From Billgrantia bachuensis (lineage in GTDB: Bacteria; Pseudomonadota; Gammaproteobacteria; Pseudomonadales; Halomonadaceae): a DNA stretch of 64,000 nt. Positions within the stretch are counted from its first letter, which is position 1. Every line of letters begins with the position of its first letter. Shown here piece after piece: positions 40,514 through 48,400 of the stretch. A program made the translations under genes and the position numbers. Location of the stretch: assembly GCF_011742165.1 (NCBI RefSeq), contig NZ_JAAQTO010000030.1:32495-96494 (forward strand), given 5' to 3'. Below the pieces are notes generated by a model. It saw nothing but the letters and a program-made list of their open reading frames with translations, was not told where the DNA came from and did no database searches.

Positions 40514-40972
40514 ATGGACAGACTCGACCTGAGAATCCTCGACCAGTTGCAGCACGATGCCAGCCTGACCAACCAGGCACTGGCGGAACACGTTGGGCTT
40601 TCCCCTTCGGCATGCCTGAAGCGCGTTCGCCGCCTGAAGGCGCAAGGCGTGATCCAGCGCGAAGTGGCGATCCTGGCGCCCGAAGCCCTGGGCGCCAACC
40701 TGCACATGGTGGTGGAGGTCACCATGGCGCGAGACGACAAGGCGCTTTACGGCCGTTTCACCAAGCAGATGGAGGCGGCTCCCGAAGTCACCCAGTGCTA
40801 CCAGGTCACCGGCGAGGTGGATTTCGTACTGATCGTCAGCGTGCCCGACATGCAGAGCTACGATCGCTTCTGCGACCGCGTACTGGATGCCAGCGACGGC
40901 GTGCACAAGTTCCGCACGCTGATATCGCGCAAGCGCACCAAGTTCGAGACACGGCTGCCGCTGGGTAATTGA
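40514..40972 (+). CDS. Lrp/AsnC family transcriptional regulator
   Basis: A 152-residue regulator. N-terminal HTH: LRILDQLQHDASLTNQALAE, LSPSACLKRVRRLKAQGVI. C-terminal RAM domain: VTQCYQVTGEVDFVLIVSVP. Such proteins sense amino acids and often control amino-acid exporters; a LysE-type exporter lies 500 bp downstream on the other strand, and the divergent Gate protein is the other candidate target. Start is the ATG at 40514; the longer frame overlaps the neighbouring gene. Confidence 0.92.
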   Translation: MDRLDLRILDQLQHDASLTNQALAEHVGLSPSACLKRVRRLKAQGVIQREVAILAPEALGANLHMVVEVTMARDDKALYGRFTKQMEAAPEVTQCYQVTGEVDFVLIVSVPDMQSYDRFCDRVLDASDGVHKFRTLISRKRTKFETRLPLGN

Positions 40973-40994
40973 TCGCTGGGCCAACGCGCTCGCC

Positions 40995-41405
40995 CTACTC
41001 GTCCTCGGGTCCGATCCAGACGAAGGGGTTGTGGGCCACTTCCCAGAGGTACCCGTCCGGATCGGCGAAGTAACCCGAGTAGCCACCCCAGAAGACTTTC
41101 TGGCCGGGCTTGACCAGCTTGGCGCCGGCGCCAACCGCCTGCTCCAGGAGCTCGTCGACCTCCGCCTCGGAGCCCAGGTTGTGGGCCAGGGCGATGCCGG
41201 CAAAGCCGCTGCCTTCGGCAGGGACGCCCGCGTCCTCGGCCAGCGACTCACGGCCGTAGAGCCCCAACCAGGTGCCGTTGAGGGTGAAGAAAGCCACTTC
41301 GGGCGGCGACTCCATCCTGGGCAGACCCAACCCCTGCTCATAGAACCGAATCGACGCTTCCAGGTCCCGAACGCCGAGCGTGATCATGCTGATTCTTGGC
41401 TTCAT
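40995..41405 (-). CDS. VOC family protein (glyoxalase/bleomycin-resistance fold)
   Basis: A 136-residue metalloenzyme-fold protein: ITLGVRDLEASIRFYEQGLG, VAFFTLNGTWLGLYG, GGYSGYFADPDGYLWEVAHN. The terminal glutamate of LWEV is a typical metal ligand. Related proteins are often glyoxalase I-like; the exact substrate is unknown. It is convergent with the Lrp gene, 22 bp away. Confidence 0.9.
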   Translation of the reverse strand: MKPRISMITLGVRDLEASIRFYEQGLGLPRMESPPEVAFFTLNGTWLGLYGRESLAEDAGVPAEGSGFAGIALAHNLGSEAEVDELLEQAVGAGAKLVKPGQKVFWGGYSGYFADPDGYLWEVAHNPFVWIGPEDE

Positions 41406-41452
41406 GTTGCGACTCCTCTATTGGCTTGCCTGTGGCACTCTGCGAGTCGTCA

Positions 41453-42070
41453 TTAGCGTCGGGCCACCAGCAGGCCCACCCCGGCACTGCCAAGCAGCGC
41501 CGCGCAGCCACGATTGAACAGCCGCCGCATGGCGGGGCGCGAGAACCACTGGCGCAGGAAAGCGCCGACATAGGCGTAACCGGCGATGGCCACCCACTCG
41601 AGCAGCAGGAAGAGCGCGCCAAGAACCGCGAACTGCAGCGCAACGGGGCCGGCAGGGTCGACGAACTGCGGCAGGAAGGCGGTGAAGATCAGGATCGCCT
41701 TGGGATTGCCCGCCGCCAGCAGAAACTCCTGGCGGGCCAGCCCCAGCAGGCTGCGCTGTCGCTCTTCCAATTCACGCTCCTCGCCGGGCGCGGCGACCCA
41801 CAGCTGGTAGGCCAGCCAGAACAGGTAAGCGGCCCCCAACAGCTTGATGGCAAGAAACAGCTTTTCCGAGGCATACAGCAGCGTGGCAAGCCCGGAGGCC
41901 GCCAGCGCAATCATCGCCATGAACGCGACCAGCCGGCCGATTCCCGCCAGGCAGGCGACGTTGACGCCGTATCGCTTGGCGTTGCTCATGGAGAGCAGGT
42001 TGTTGGGGCCCGGCGCCAGGTTGAGCGCAAAACAGGCCGGTATGAACAGCAATAGCGTCGTCAGGTTCAT
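41453..42070 (-). CDS. LysE family amino-acid exporter
   Basis: A 205-residue translocator with six hydrophobic segments and the family pattern LNLAPGPNNLLSMSNAKRYG. It probably exports an amino acid or homoserine-lactone-like metabolite. Start is the ATG at 42070 preceded by GGAAGTGG; it overlaps the stop of the upstream GNAT gene by one base (TAATG), so both are co-translated. Confidence 0.9.
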   Translation of the reverse strand: MNLTTLLLFIPACFALNLAPGPNNLLSMSNAKRYGVNVACLAGIGRLVAFMAMIALAASGLATLLYASEKLFLAIKLLGAAYLFWLAYQLWVAAPGEERELEERQRSLLGLARQEFLLAAGNPKAILIFTAFLPQFVDPAGPVALQFAVLGALFLLLEWVAIAGYAYVGAFLRQWFSRPAMRRLFNRGCAALLGSAGVGLLVARR

Positions 42071-42669
42071 TACCACTTCCCGTGTTTTGGGTGGTGAGTC
42101 ACGCTTGTATCCGCTGGCGTGGCCGAGCCGATCAGTCCGGTGGCGACCGACCGCTGCTGCCATTGCGCCCGATGCATTCGGTATAGACGCACCGCTCGCT
42201 TGTGGAACTCCAGCGCCTCGAAGCAGCCGAACCCTACCTTCTCCACCACCCGCAGCGATGCCGTATGCGCCGACTCGACAATAGCGACGATCGAGTCGAG
42301 CCGCCGATCGCTGAAGGCATGCTCCAACGTAGCAAGAGCGGCTTCGGTCGCCAGCCCCTGGCCCCAGTATCGCTTGGCGAGCCGGTAGCCCAGGTTCAGC
42401 TCCATGGCGCCTTTGATCCTTTCAGGAGATACGCCGCAGAAGCCGACGAAGTTGCCATCTTGCCTGTCCATCAGTGCCAGCGGCCCCGTACGATGTTTGA
42501 TGTAACAGTCGAAAGACCAGTCGAGGAAGGTGCGAGTGGCCATGTCGTCACAAACGCCGCGCAACGAGTGGCGCATTACCTCCGGGTCGGCAAGCATCTC
42601 GGCCAGCGCCGGCAAGTCGGCGGTGGCCAGTGGGCGCAGCCGGAGGCGCGGCGTTTCCAAATCGAACAT
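42070..42669 (-). CDS. GNAT family acetyltransferase (RimJ/RimL-like)
   Basis: A 199-residue N-acetyltransferase: FDLETPRLRLRPLATADLPA, NLGYRLAKRYWGQGLATEAA, and VESAHTASLRVVEKVGFGCF. This is the ribosomal-protein-type GNAT subgroup, whose members also acetylate antibiotics or small amines. Start is the ATG at 42669, preceded by GGGAGGACC. It is the middle gene of a three-gene run AAC(3)-I-like, GNAT, lysE on the minus strand. Confidence 0.88.
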   Translation of the reverse strand: MFDLETPRLRLRPLATADLPALAEMLADPEVMRHSLRGVCDDMATRTFLDWSFDCYIKHRTGPLALMDRQDGNFVGFCGVSPERIKGAMELNLGYRLAKRYWGQGLATEAALATLEHAFSDRRLDSIVAIVESAHTASLRVVEKVGFGCFEALEFHKRAVRLYRMHRAQWQQRSVATGLIGSATPADTSVTHHPKHGKW

Positions 42670-42686
42670 GGGTCCTCCCTGAAAGA

Positions 42687-43181
42687 TCATGCTTGGGCGC
42701 TGGTCGCCCCTGAGCTCGGCGGCACCGGTATATCGAAGTGCAGCACATCCTCGCGAGCGCCGAGTTTCGAATAGAGCTCGATGGCAGGGGTATCGCCCAG
42801 GTCCGCCTGAACGTAGACGACATAGGCACCCCGCTGCGCCGCAATTTCCTTGAGCCTCTCGATCAGCGCCGTGGCAATGCCCTCGCGCCGGTGCGCTTCT
42901 GCCACCGCCAGGTCATAAATATAGATCTCGCTGCGTTCCTGCTCGAACTTGGGCAGTTCATAGGCGGCCAGGCCGCCCACCACCTCGCCTCTCTTGCGGG
43001 CCACCAGGGCAATGAAGGTATCGCTTGCCAGCAGGCGTTCCATGTAGGCCCGACCGGGACGAGCGGCACCATAGGTATCTACTTCGTTGAACGCCTCACC
43101 GAACACGGTCAGCAGCTCATCCATCAGCATGCTGTCGCGGGGGGAAAGTGTCTCGATGACGAATCTCGTGGTTGTGTCCAT
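42687..43181 (-). CDS. AAC(3)-I family aminoglycoside-type N-acetyltransferase
   Basis: A 164-residue GNAT with strong resemblance to the gentamicin 3-N-acetyltransferases of class 1 integrons (AAC(3)-Ia). Shared blocks are SDTFIALVARKRGEVVGGLA, YELPKFEQERSEIYIYDLAV, HRREGIATALIERLK, GAYVVYVQADLGDTPAIELY and LGAREDVLHFDI. It is not flanked by attC sites here but sits 17 bp ahead of the next gene in an apparent operon, so it looks chromosomal and may be an ancestral homologue. Whether it confers resistance cannot be told from sequence. Confidence 0.88.
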   Translation of the reverse strand: MDTTTRFVIETLSPRDSMLMDELLTVFGEAFNEVDTYGAARPGRAYMERLLASDTFIALVARKRGEVVGGLAAYELPKFEQERSEIYIYDLAVAEAHRREGIATALIERLKEIAAQRGAYVVYVQADLGDTPAIELYSKLGAREDVLHFDIPVPPSSGATSAQA

Positions 43182-43320
43182 CTTTCACCTTGTTCGTACT
43201 AGCGCGGCCCCGTGCTGCCGGCACGTTGTCCTGATCGAAAGGACTTTGGGAGCAGTTCCGTTATGCGCTATTCGATGGGCTATGCTCAAGTTTTTCCACT
43301 CGCAAGGATGCGAATCGGCC

Positions 43321-43911
43321 ATGTCACGACTTCATCTGACTTCCGCCAGGGACTGGCTCGACCGCCTGAATCGCTCGCCTCATGCCCTGTGGCTGTTGTT
43401 CGGCGCTTCGATGCTGGAAACTTTGCTGGTGCCGATCCCGATCGAAGTCATCCTCATCCCCTGGATGCTGTGCCATCCCGAGCGGAAATGGACGATTGCC
43501 GGCGTGGCATTGGCGGGCAACCTGGTAGCGGCATCGCTGGGCTATTTGCTGGGCGTTTCCGTCATGGAGCAGTGGGGGAGTCAACTGATCGGGCTGTTCG
43601 GCAGCCAGGAGACCTTCGAAAGCTTTCGCTCAAGACTGCAAGCAGATGGTTTCATGGCCGTGGCCACCATTGGAGTCACGCCGGTACCCTTTCAGATCGC
43701 CATGCTGGCCGCCGGAGCGAGCGGCTACCCCTACTCGCTCTTTCTACTGGCAGCGATGCTGGGCCGTGGTGTGCGCTACTTCGGCCTCGCCCTGCTCGTC
43801 GCGCTGGCCGGCGATGCGGCGCTCAAGCTATGGGAACGACATGCCAGGAAGGTCGGCCTGGTGCTGCTGGCGCTGTGCGGAATCTGGGTGTGGTATGAGG
43901 TGGCCAGGTAA
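43321..43911 (+). CDS. YqaA/DedA-like (VTT domain) membrane protein
   Basis: A 196-residue inner-membrane protein of the SNARE-associated/VTT group: FGASMLETLLVPIPIEVILI, VALAGNLVAASLGYLLGVS, and ATIGVTPVPFQIAMLAAGAS. Relatives are lipid scramblases or transporters of lipid carriers. Start used is the ATG at 43321; an ATG 14 codons earlier is possible. The TAA stop is formed by a diverged copy of the intergenic repeat. Confidence 0.85.
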   Translation: MSRLHLTSARDWLDRLNRSPHALWLLFGASMLETLLVPIPIEVILIPWMLCHPERKWTIAGVALAGNLVAASLGYLLGVSVMEQWGSQLIGLFGSQETFESFRSRLQADGFMAVATIGVTPVPFQIAMLAAGASGYPYSLFLLAAMLGRGVRYFGLALLVALAGDAALKLWERHARKVGLVLLALCGIWVWYEVAR

Positions 43912-43919
43912 GCGCTGAT
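43904..43919. repeat. Intergenic palindromic repeat, inverted diverged copy F (overlaps stop codon)
   Basis: CCAGGTAAGCGCTGAT, the reverse of the AGCGCTTACCT core seen in copy D, spans the stop codon of the VTT gene. Confidence 0.45.
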
Positions 43920-43964
43920 GGCTCGCCTGGCGCTTTCTTGTCGTGCTTCACCGGGATTGAACAA

Positions 43965-44624
43965 CTAGGTCAATGAAGCACTATTCTGCGCATGTTGCCT
44001 CAGCTGCTCGAACTCCTCGTTACTGACGGCATTGCGCTCGGCATCGAGAATGTGGCCGCCGAGAGCAGCGATCGACTGAGTGATATCTATCAGTGTCTCG
44101 GGGTTGCGCGCCACGCTGCGCTTGCTGACGAAATGGATCAGGATCGAGACGCCTGGCACGGTGGGCTGGTCGTCGCCTTCATGGATGGGCGGCAGGGTAC
44201 CGGGAGGTGACGAGTTGGCGATGGTGAGCTTGTAGCCGGCGAGAGGGTCGCGAATCTTGTAGACACCCAACTTGGCGTCATACTGGGCGTTGTACTCCTT
44301 GAACAAGCGGGCAAGACGGCGGTTGGTATCCAGCCCCGGCCAGTCGAGTATTACGAAGAGGCATTGCTTGATGTCTTTGCCCGAGGCAACCTGGAAGCGA
44401 TGCATCGGCTCCTGTGCATCTGGCAGAGGCTCAGCGACTACGTTCGGCCGAACGGCTGCCTCCGAGCTGGGCTCGGGCGCCGCTTCTGCCACAAGGCGAG
44501 TTGCCCGTGGTGCTTCTTCGAGCTCGCTGCGTGCGTTGCGGCTCTTCACGAATGCCACCATGCACACCAGCGAGAGCAGCAACGCAACTCCCGCCACGAT
44601 CAATACCACTACGACCGGATCCAT
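43965..44624 (-). CDS. ZipA-like membrane protein (FtsZ-binding domain homologue)
   Basis: A 219-residue protein built like ZipA: a single N-terminal membrane helix (VVVLIVAGVALLLSLVCMVA), a Pro/Ala/Glu-rich linker and a C-terminal alpha/beta domain. That domain has the ZipA order of elements: LGVYKIRDPLAGYKLTIANS, SPPGTLPP, then VPGVSILIHFVSK and IAALGGHILDAERNAVSNEE. ZipA binds the FtsZ tail and tethers the Z ring. The housekeeping zipA normally sits next to ligA, which is not here, and this protein is shorter, so it is probably a paralogue with a related or different anchoring role. Confidence 0.65.
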   Translation of the reverse strand: MDPVVVVLIVAGVALLLSLVCMVAFVKSRNARSELEEAPRATRLVAEAAPEPSSEAAVRPNVVAEPLPDAQEPMHRFQVASGKDIKQCLFVILDWPGLDTNRRLARLFKEYNAQYDAKLGVYKIRDPLAGYKLTIANSSPPGTLPPIHEGDDQPTVPGVSILIHFVSKRSVARNPETLIDITQSIAALGGHILDAERNAVSNEEFEQLRQHAQNSASLT

Positions 44625-45087
44625 CCTGCGTACCTCTACCTTCGCTGGCCCATGGGCACCCCGATTGCCGCGACATTCCCTACGTTCATCAGTCTACGAA
44701 CACACCAGGCAACGTCGTGTCGGGCTATTGTTGTTTTCGTGCAGATTACGCCGTTACGCTACGCATCGCCATATGCGCAATCAACGTTAGCAGGAGTCGG
44801 CCATCCTTCCTTCCGCCGAGTCGCATTTCGCTACGCCAGCGAGCCTTTCCAGCCGTGCCATGACGATTCGCCAAACCATCACCCAACGTACCAGTTTTGC
44901 CATACGGCTTGCGTTGAAGCTTTTCAATGGCAACCAAAGCGGTGAAACGCCATGCTAGGAGACATCAAAGCCATAGAGGAGCCCGCCATTCGAAGTGACA
45001 CTGGCCGCCAGAGAGCCGGACTGTCATACCATGGAATGATGTGAAGGCCAGTGTTGTTGGTGCCGTCAACTCAGGAGCGCTGCCCCG
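44625..45087. other. Non-coding gap between ZipA-like and PhoH genes
   Basis: No credible gene in 463 bp. Short frames occur on both strands but lack ribosome sites and family resemblance. The last ~80 bp should contain the PhoH promoter. Nothing else is recognised. Confidence 0.5.
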
Positions 45088-46503
45088 ATGGTACGACTCG
45101 ACAAGAAAGCCAAGCGGTTGTATGTGCTGGATACCAACGTCCTGCTGCATGACCCCGCTGCCCTGTATCAGTTCGAGGAGCACGAAGTGGTCATCCCGAT
45201 GACCGTGCTCGAGGAACTCGACAAGCTAAAGAACGGCCTGCGCGAGATCGCCCGAACCGCCCGCCAGGTCAGCCGTACCCTCTCCGACCTGACCAACCAG
45301 GTCACCTTCGACGAAATTCAGCAAGGCATCCCGATTCCTCGCGCCGGGGGGACCACGCTCGGCAAACTCGTATTCCTCTGCTACCCGGAGCTGAAACCGC
45401 TAGAACATCTCGAGGAAAGCCCCGACAACGTGCTGCTGGCGGAAACCTGCCGGCTGCGCGACGAGCGTCCGGATGCTTCGGTCGTTCTCGTGACCAAGGA
45501 CATCAACCTGCGGGTCAAGGCCGCCGCCCTGCACGTGCCGGTGGAGGATTACCTGACCGACCGCGCCTTCAGCGACAGCGATGTGATGCTCGAGGGGGTA
45601 CGCATCTATCCTGATGCGGAGGGCAGCAGCAGTGGCCCATGGAACCAGATGGAGGTCAACGTCGAGGTGGAGCGAGTCGACCACCACACCTTCTATCGGC
45701 TGGAAGGTCAGGTTCCGAGCGACTGGCACCTGGGCATGCTGGTTTCCGACAGCGAGAACGGTGCCAGCTTCGAGGCCATCGTCCGCGAACTGGGCCCCAA
45801 GCAGGCGCGACTGCAACTGCTGACCAACTATCGCCACAGGGATGGCGTCTGGGGAGTTCATGCCCACGACAGCCGTCAGAATTTCGCCCTCAACCTGCTG
45901 ATGGATGACGACATCGACCTGGTCACCATCGCCGGCAGTGCCGGCACCGGCAAGACCTTCATGACACTGGCGGCAGCCTTCCAGCAAACTCTCGATGCCA
46001 AGCGCTTCGAGCGTATCGTATTCACCCGGGCGCCGATCTCGATGAGCGAGGACATCGGCTTTCTGCCCGGCACCGAGGAGGAGAAAATGTCACCGTGGAT
46101 GGGCGCCTTCCACGACAACATGGACAACCTGCTGCGTGACGAGCACGACGGCAGCACCAGCTGGAGCCAGGACGCCACGCGCAGCCTGATCGGCTCCCGG
46201 GTGCAGATCCGCGCCCCCGGCTTCATGCGTGGGCGTACCCTCAATGACACCTTCCTGATCATCGACGAGGCGCAGAACTTCACACCCAAGCAGCTCAAGA
46301 CCCTGCTCACCCGGGCCGGGCGCAACACCAAGATCGTCTGCCTGGGCAACGTCGGCCAGATCGACACGCCCTACCTCACCGCCAACACCTGCGGCATGGC
46401 GGCGGTAGTGCAGCGTTTCAGCAACTGGGCACATGCCGGCCACGTGACGCTGCGCAGCGTGGAGCGTTCACGCCTGGCACTGGCGGGAGAAGAGCTGCTG
46501 TGA
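45088..46503 (+). CDS. PhoH family protein (PIN plus PhoH ATPase)
   Basis: A 471-residue protein combining a PIN nuclease domain (YVLDTNVLLHDPAALYQFEE, VVLVTKDINLRVKAAALHV) with a PhoH ATPase domain. The Walker A is AGSAGTGKTFMTLAAAFQQT and the Walker B FLIIDEAQNFTPKQLKTLL. This PhoH2-type fusion acts as an RNA helicase-nuclease in actinobacterial relatives. A dyad follows the stop. It is convergent with the antiporter-subunit operon. Confidence 0.94.
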   Translation: MVRLDKKAKRLYVLDTNVLLHDPAALYQFEEHEVVIPMTVLEELDKLKNGLREIARTARQVSRTLSDLTNQVTFDEIQQGIPIPRAGGTTLGKLVFLCYPELKPLEHLEESPDNVLLAETCRLRDERPDASVVLVTKDINLRVKAAALHVPVEDYLTDRAFSDSDVMLEGVRIYPDAEGSSSGPWNQMEVNVEVERVDHHTFYRLEGQVPSDWHLGMLVSDSENGASFEAIVRELGPKQARLQLLTNYRHRDGVWGVHAHDSRQNFALNLLMDDDIDLVTIAGSAGTGKTFMTLAAAFQQTLDAKRFERIVFTRAPISMSEDIGFLPGTEEEKMSPWMGAFHDNMDNLLRDEHDGSTSWSQDATRSLIGSRVQIRAPGFMRGRTLNDTFLIIDEAQNFTPKQLKTLLTRAGRNTKIVCLGNVGQIDTPYLTANTCGMAAVVQRFSNWAHAGHVTLRSVERSRLALAGEELL

Positions 46504-46512
46504 ACTGAACCT

Positions 46513-46540
46513 CCAGGCCTGGGGCGGCACCCAGGCCTGG
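46513..46540. terminator. Inverted repeat after PhoH gene
   Basis: CCAGGCCTGGG and CCCAGGCCTGG flank a 6-nt loop between the convergent PhoH gene and antiporter operon. There is no T run, so termination is only probable. Confidence 0.5.
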
Positions 46541-46603
46541 GCTTGATCCAAAGCTGTTCGCCTTGACTGACTTTCGCTCGACGACTTGCAGTCGAAGCCA
46601 AGG

Positions 46604-48400
46604 CTAGCCTAGCCAGAACCCCAGCAGCAGCAGCAGGGCCACGCCGATCATCAGCGGCACGGCCAGATGAGTGAAGACTCGCTCGTAGTGGGTCAGGTCG
46701 TCGAGCCAGGCCCTGGCGCGACGCTCCTTCACCACCAGGCTAGCGCGCACCCGATGGCTACCGAGCTGCAGCGCTCCGCCTACTGTCGTCAGCCCCGCCG
46801 CCGCCCACCGTGCCAAGACCAGGTAGACCCACCACAGGTCGCCTGCCGGCAACCGCGAGAACTTTTCCCACTCTCCCTTCCCCGCCTTCGCCGTCAGCAG
46901 CACCAGGCCGGCCAGGATCACCCCCAGCCCCGCCGGCCACAGCAGCCCGGGAAGTTCCTTGAGCGGTGGCCACGGCACGCCAGGCTCCCCGATGGGTAGC
47001 CACAGCGGTACCCCAGCCGCCGCCAGGACGGCGAACAACCAGGCCAGCAACATCGGTGAACGCCAGTGAAGAGCAGGCTCGCCGCGCCTGTGCCATTGGC
47101 GCCACAGCGCACGCGCCACCAGCAAGGTGCTGCCCACCGCCGCCACGCTGAGCCAGCTCACCAGCGTCGAGTGCCCACCTTCCTTGAGCACTTCCTTGAT
47201 GAACCCCTTGGCGATCAGCCCCGAGGTCAGGGCGCCGCCCAGCGAGAGCGCCGGCAGCGCCAGCAGCGTCACGATCAGCCAGGCCGGCAGCCGCGGCGGG
47301 TGTTCGCTGATCCCCACGCCGAGAAACAGGGCGCCCTTGGTCATGCCATGGTGGCCAGCGAACAAGGTCACCGGTGCCAGCAGTGCCGGCCATAGCCCTG
47401 GCGTCACCAGCCCCACCCCCACCAGACTGGCGAGCATGCCCAGTTGGCTGACGCTGGAGTAGGCCAGCACCGCCTTGGGATGACGCTGGACCACACCCAG
47501 CAAGGCGGCCACGAAGGCCCCCGCCAGCCCTGCCGCGATAATGGCTTCGCCAAGCCGGGCCAGCCCCGCCTCGGCATCGCCCAGCGGCAAGGTGTACAGC
47601 CAGCCCAGCACGCCGGCCTTGACCATGACGCCACTGAGCACGGCGCTGGCTGGCGTGGGCGCTACCGGATGCGCCAGTGGCAGCCAGACGTGGAACACGA
47701 TCACCCCCGCCTTGACGCCGAAACCCAGCCACAGCAGGGTCGCCATCCAGAGCCCCTGCTCCGCCTCGGCGATGGCGGCCCGCAGCTCGCTCAGGGTCAG
47801 CGCCTCCGCGCTACCCGCCGACCACAGCAGGCCTCCCAGGATCAGTGCCTCGCCGCATAGCGCCATGACGATGTAGGCCAGCCCACCGCGTCTGGCGTCG
47901 TGATTGCCGGTATGCACCACCAGGCCGTAGGCGGCCAGGGTCATGGTGATGAACCCGAGATAGAAGCTGGGGATGTCCTCGGCCAGGATCAGCAGCAGGT
48001 TGCCGGCCAAGGTCAGCGGCCAGAACAGCGAAAAGCCCAACAGCCGGCGAAAGGCGCTCTCGTCGCCGGCTTCGGCACAGCGCTGCTCCTCTGCCAGGTA
48101 GCCGCGCGCATAGCAGCCGGCCAGGAACCACAGCAGGGCGCCGAACATCAGCCAGGGCCGGCGCGCTGCATCGTATTGCCACAAGCCACCCAGCAGCCAG
48201 CTTTCCAGAGCAAACGACAGCTCGCCGGGCCACAGTGCCAGGATCAGCGCCGGCAGAGGCGCCGAGGCCCACCAGCCATCGAGCAGCTCCCGGCGCGGCT
48301 CGTGGCGGCGCATGCCGCCTTGCTCCATGGCCTGCACCAGCCCACTACGCAGCAGAACGAGCAGCGGCCAGAGCACGGCAATGGGAAGCAGCAGGCTCAC
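46604..48400 (-). CDS. Complex I-type antiporter subunit (HyfB/NuoL-like)
   Basis: A 598-residue membrane protein of the proton-conducting antiporter family. The core reads FGVKAGVIVFHVWLPLAHPV, TPASAVLSGVMVKAGVLGWL, VLAYSSVSQLGMLASLVGVG and LFAGHHGMTKGALFLGVGIS, with the lysines and histidines expected for proton translocation. Start is a GTG at 48400 overlapping the upstream stop (GTGA) with GAGGAG before it. Last gene of a five-gene operon without any hydrophilic redox subunit. A long N-terminal extension exists in frame but overlaps the previous gene. Confidence 0.85.
   Translation of the reverse strand: MSLLLPIAVLWPLLVLLRSGLVQAMEQGGMRRHEPRRELLDGWWASAPLPALILALWPGELSFALESWLLGGLWQYDAARRPWLMFGALLWFLAGCYARGYLAEEQRCAEAGDESAFRRLLGFSLFWPLTLAGNLLLILAEDIPSFYLGFITMTLAAYGLVVHTGNHDARRGGLAYIVMALCGEALILGGLLWSAGSAEALTLSELRAAIAEAEQGLWMATLLWLGFGVKAGVIVFHVWLPLAHPVAPTPASAVLSGVMVKAGVLGWLYTLPLGDAEAGLARLGEAIIAAGLAGAFVAALLGVVQRHPKAVLAYSSVSQLGMLASLVGVGLVTPGLWPALLAPVTLFAGHHGMTKGALFLGVGISEHPPRLPAWLIVTLLALPALSLGGALTSGLIAKGFIKEVLKEGGHSTLVSWLSVAAVGSTLLVARALWRQWHRRGEPALHWRSPMLLAWLFAVLAAAGVPLWLPIGEPGVPWPPLKELPGLLWPAGLGVILAGLVLLTAKAGKGEWEKFSRLPAGDLWWVYLVLARWAAAGLTTVGGALQLGSHRVRASLVVKERRARAWLDDLTHYERVFTHLAVPLMIGVALLLLLGFWLG

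Noticed and set aside
44746..44937. Short minus-strand frame in the gap before PhoH
   Set aside because: No ribosome site, no family resemblance, basic low-complexity composition; treated as non-coding.
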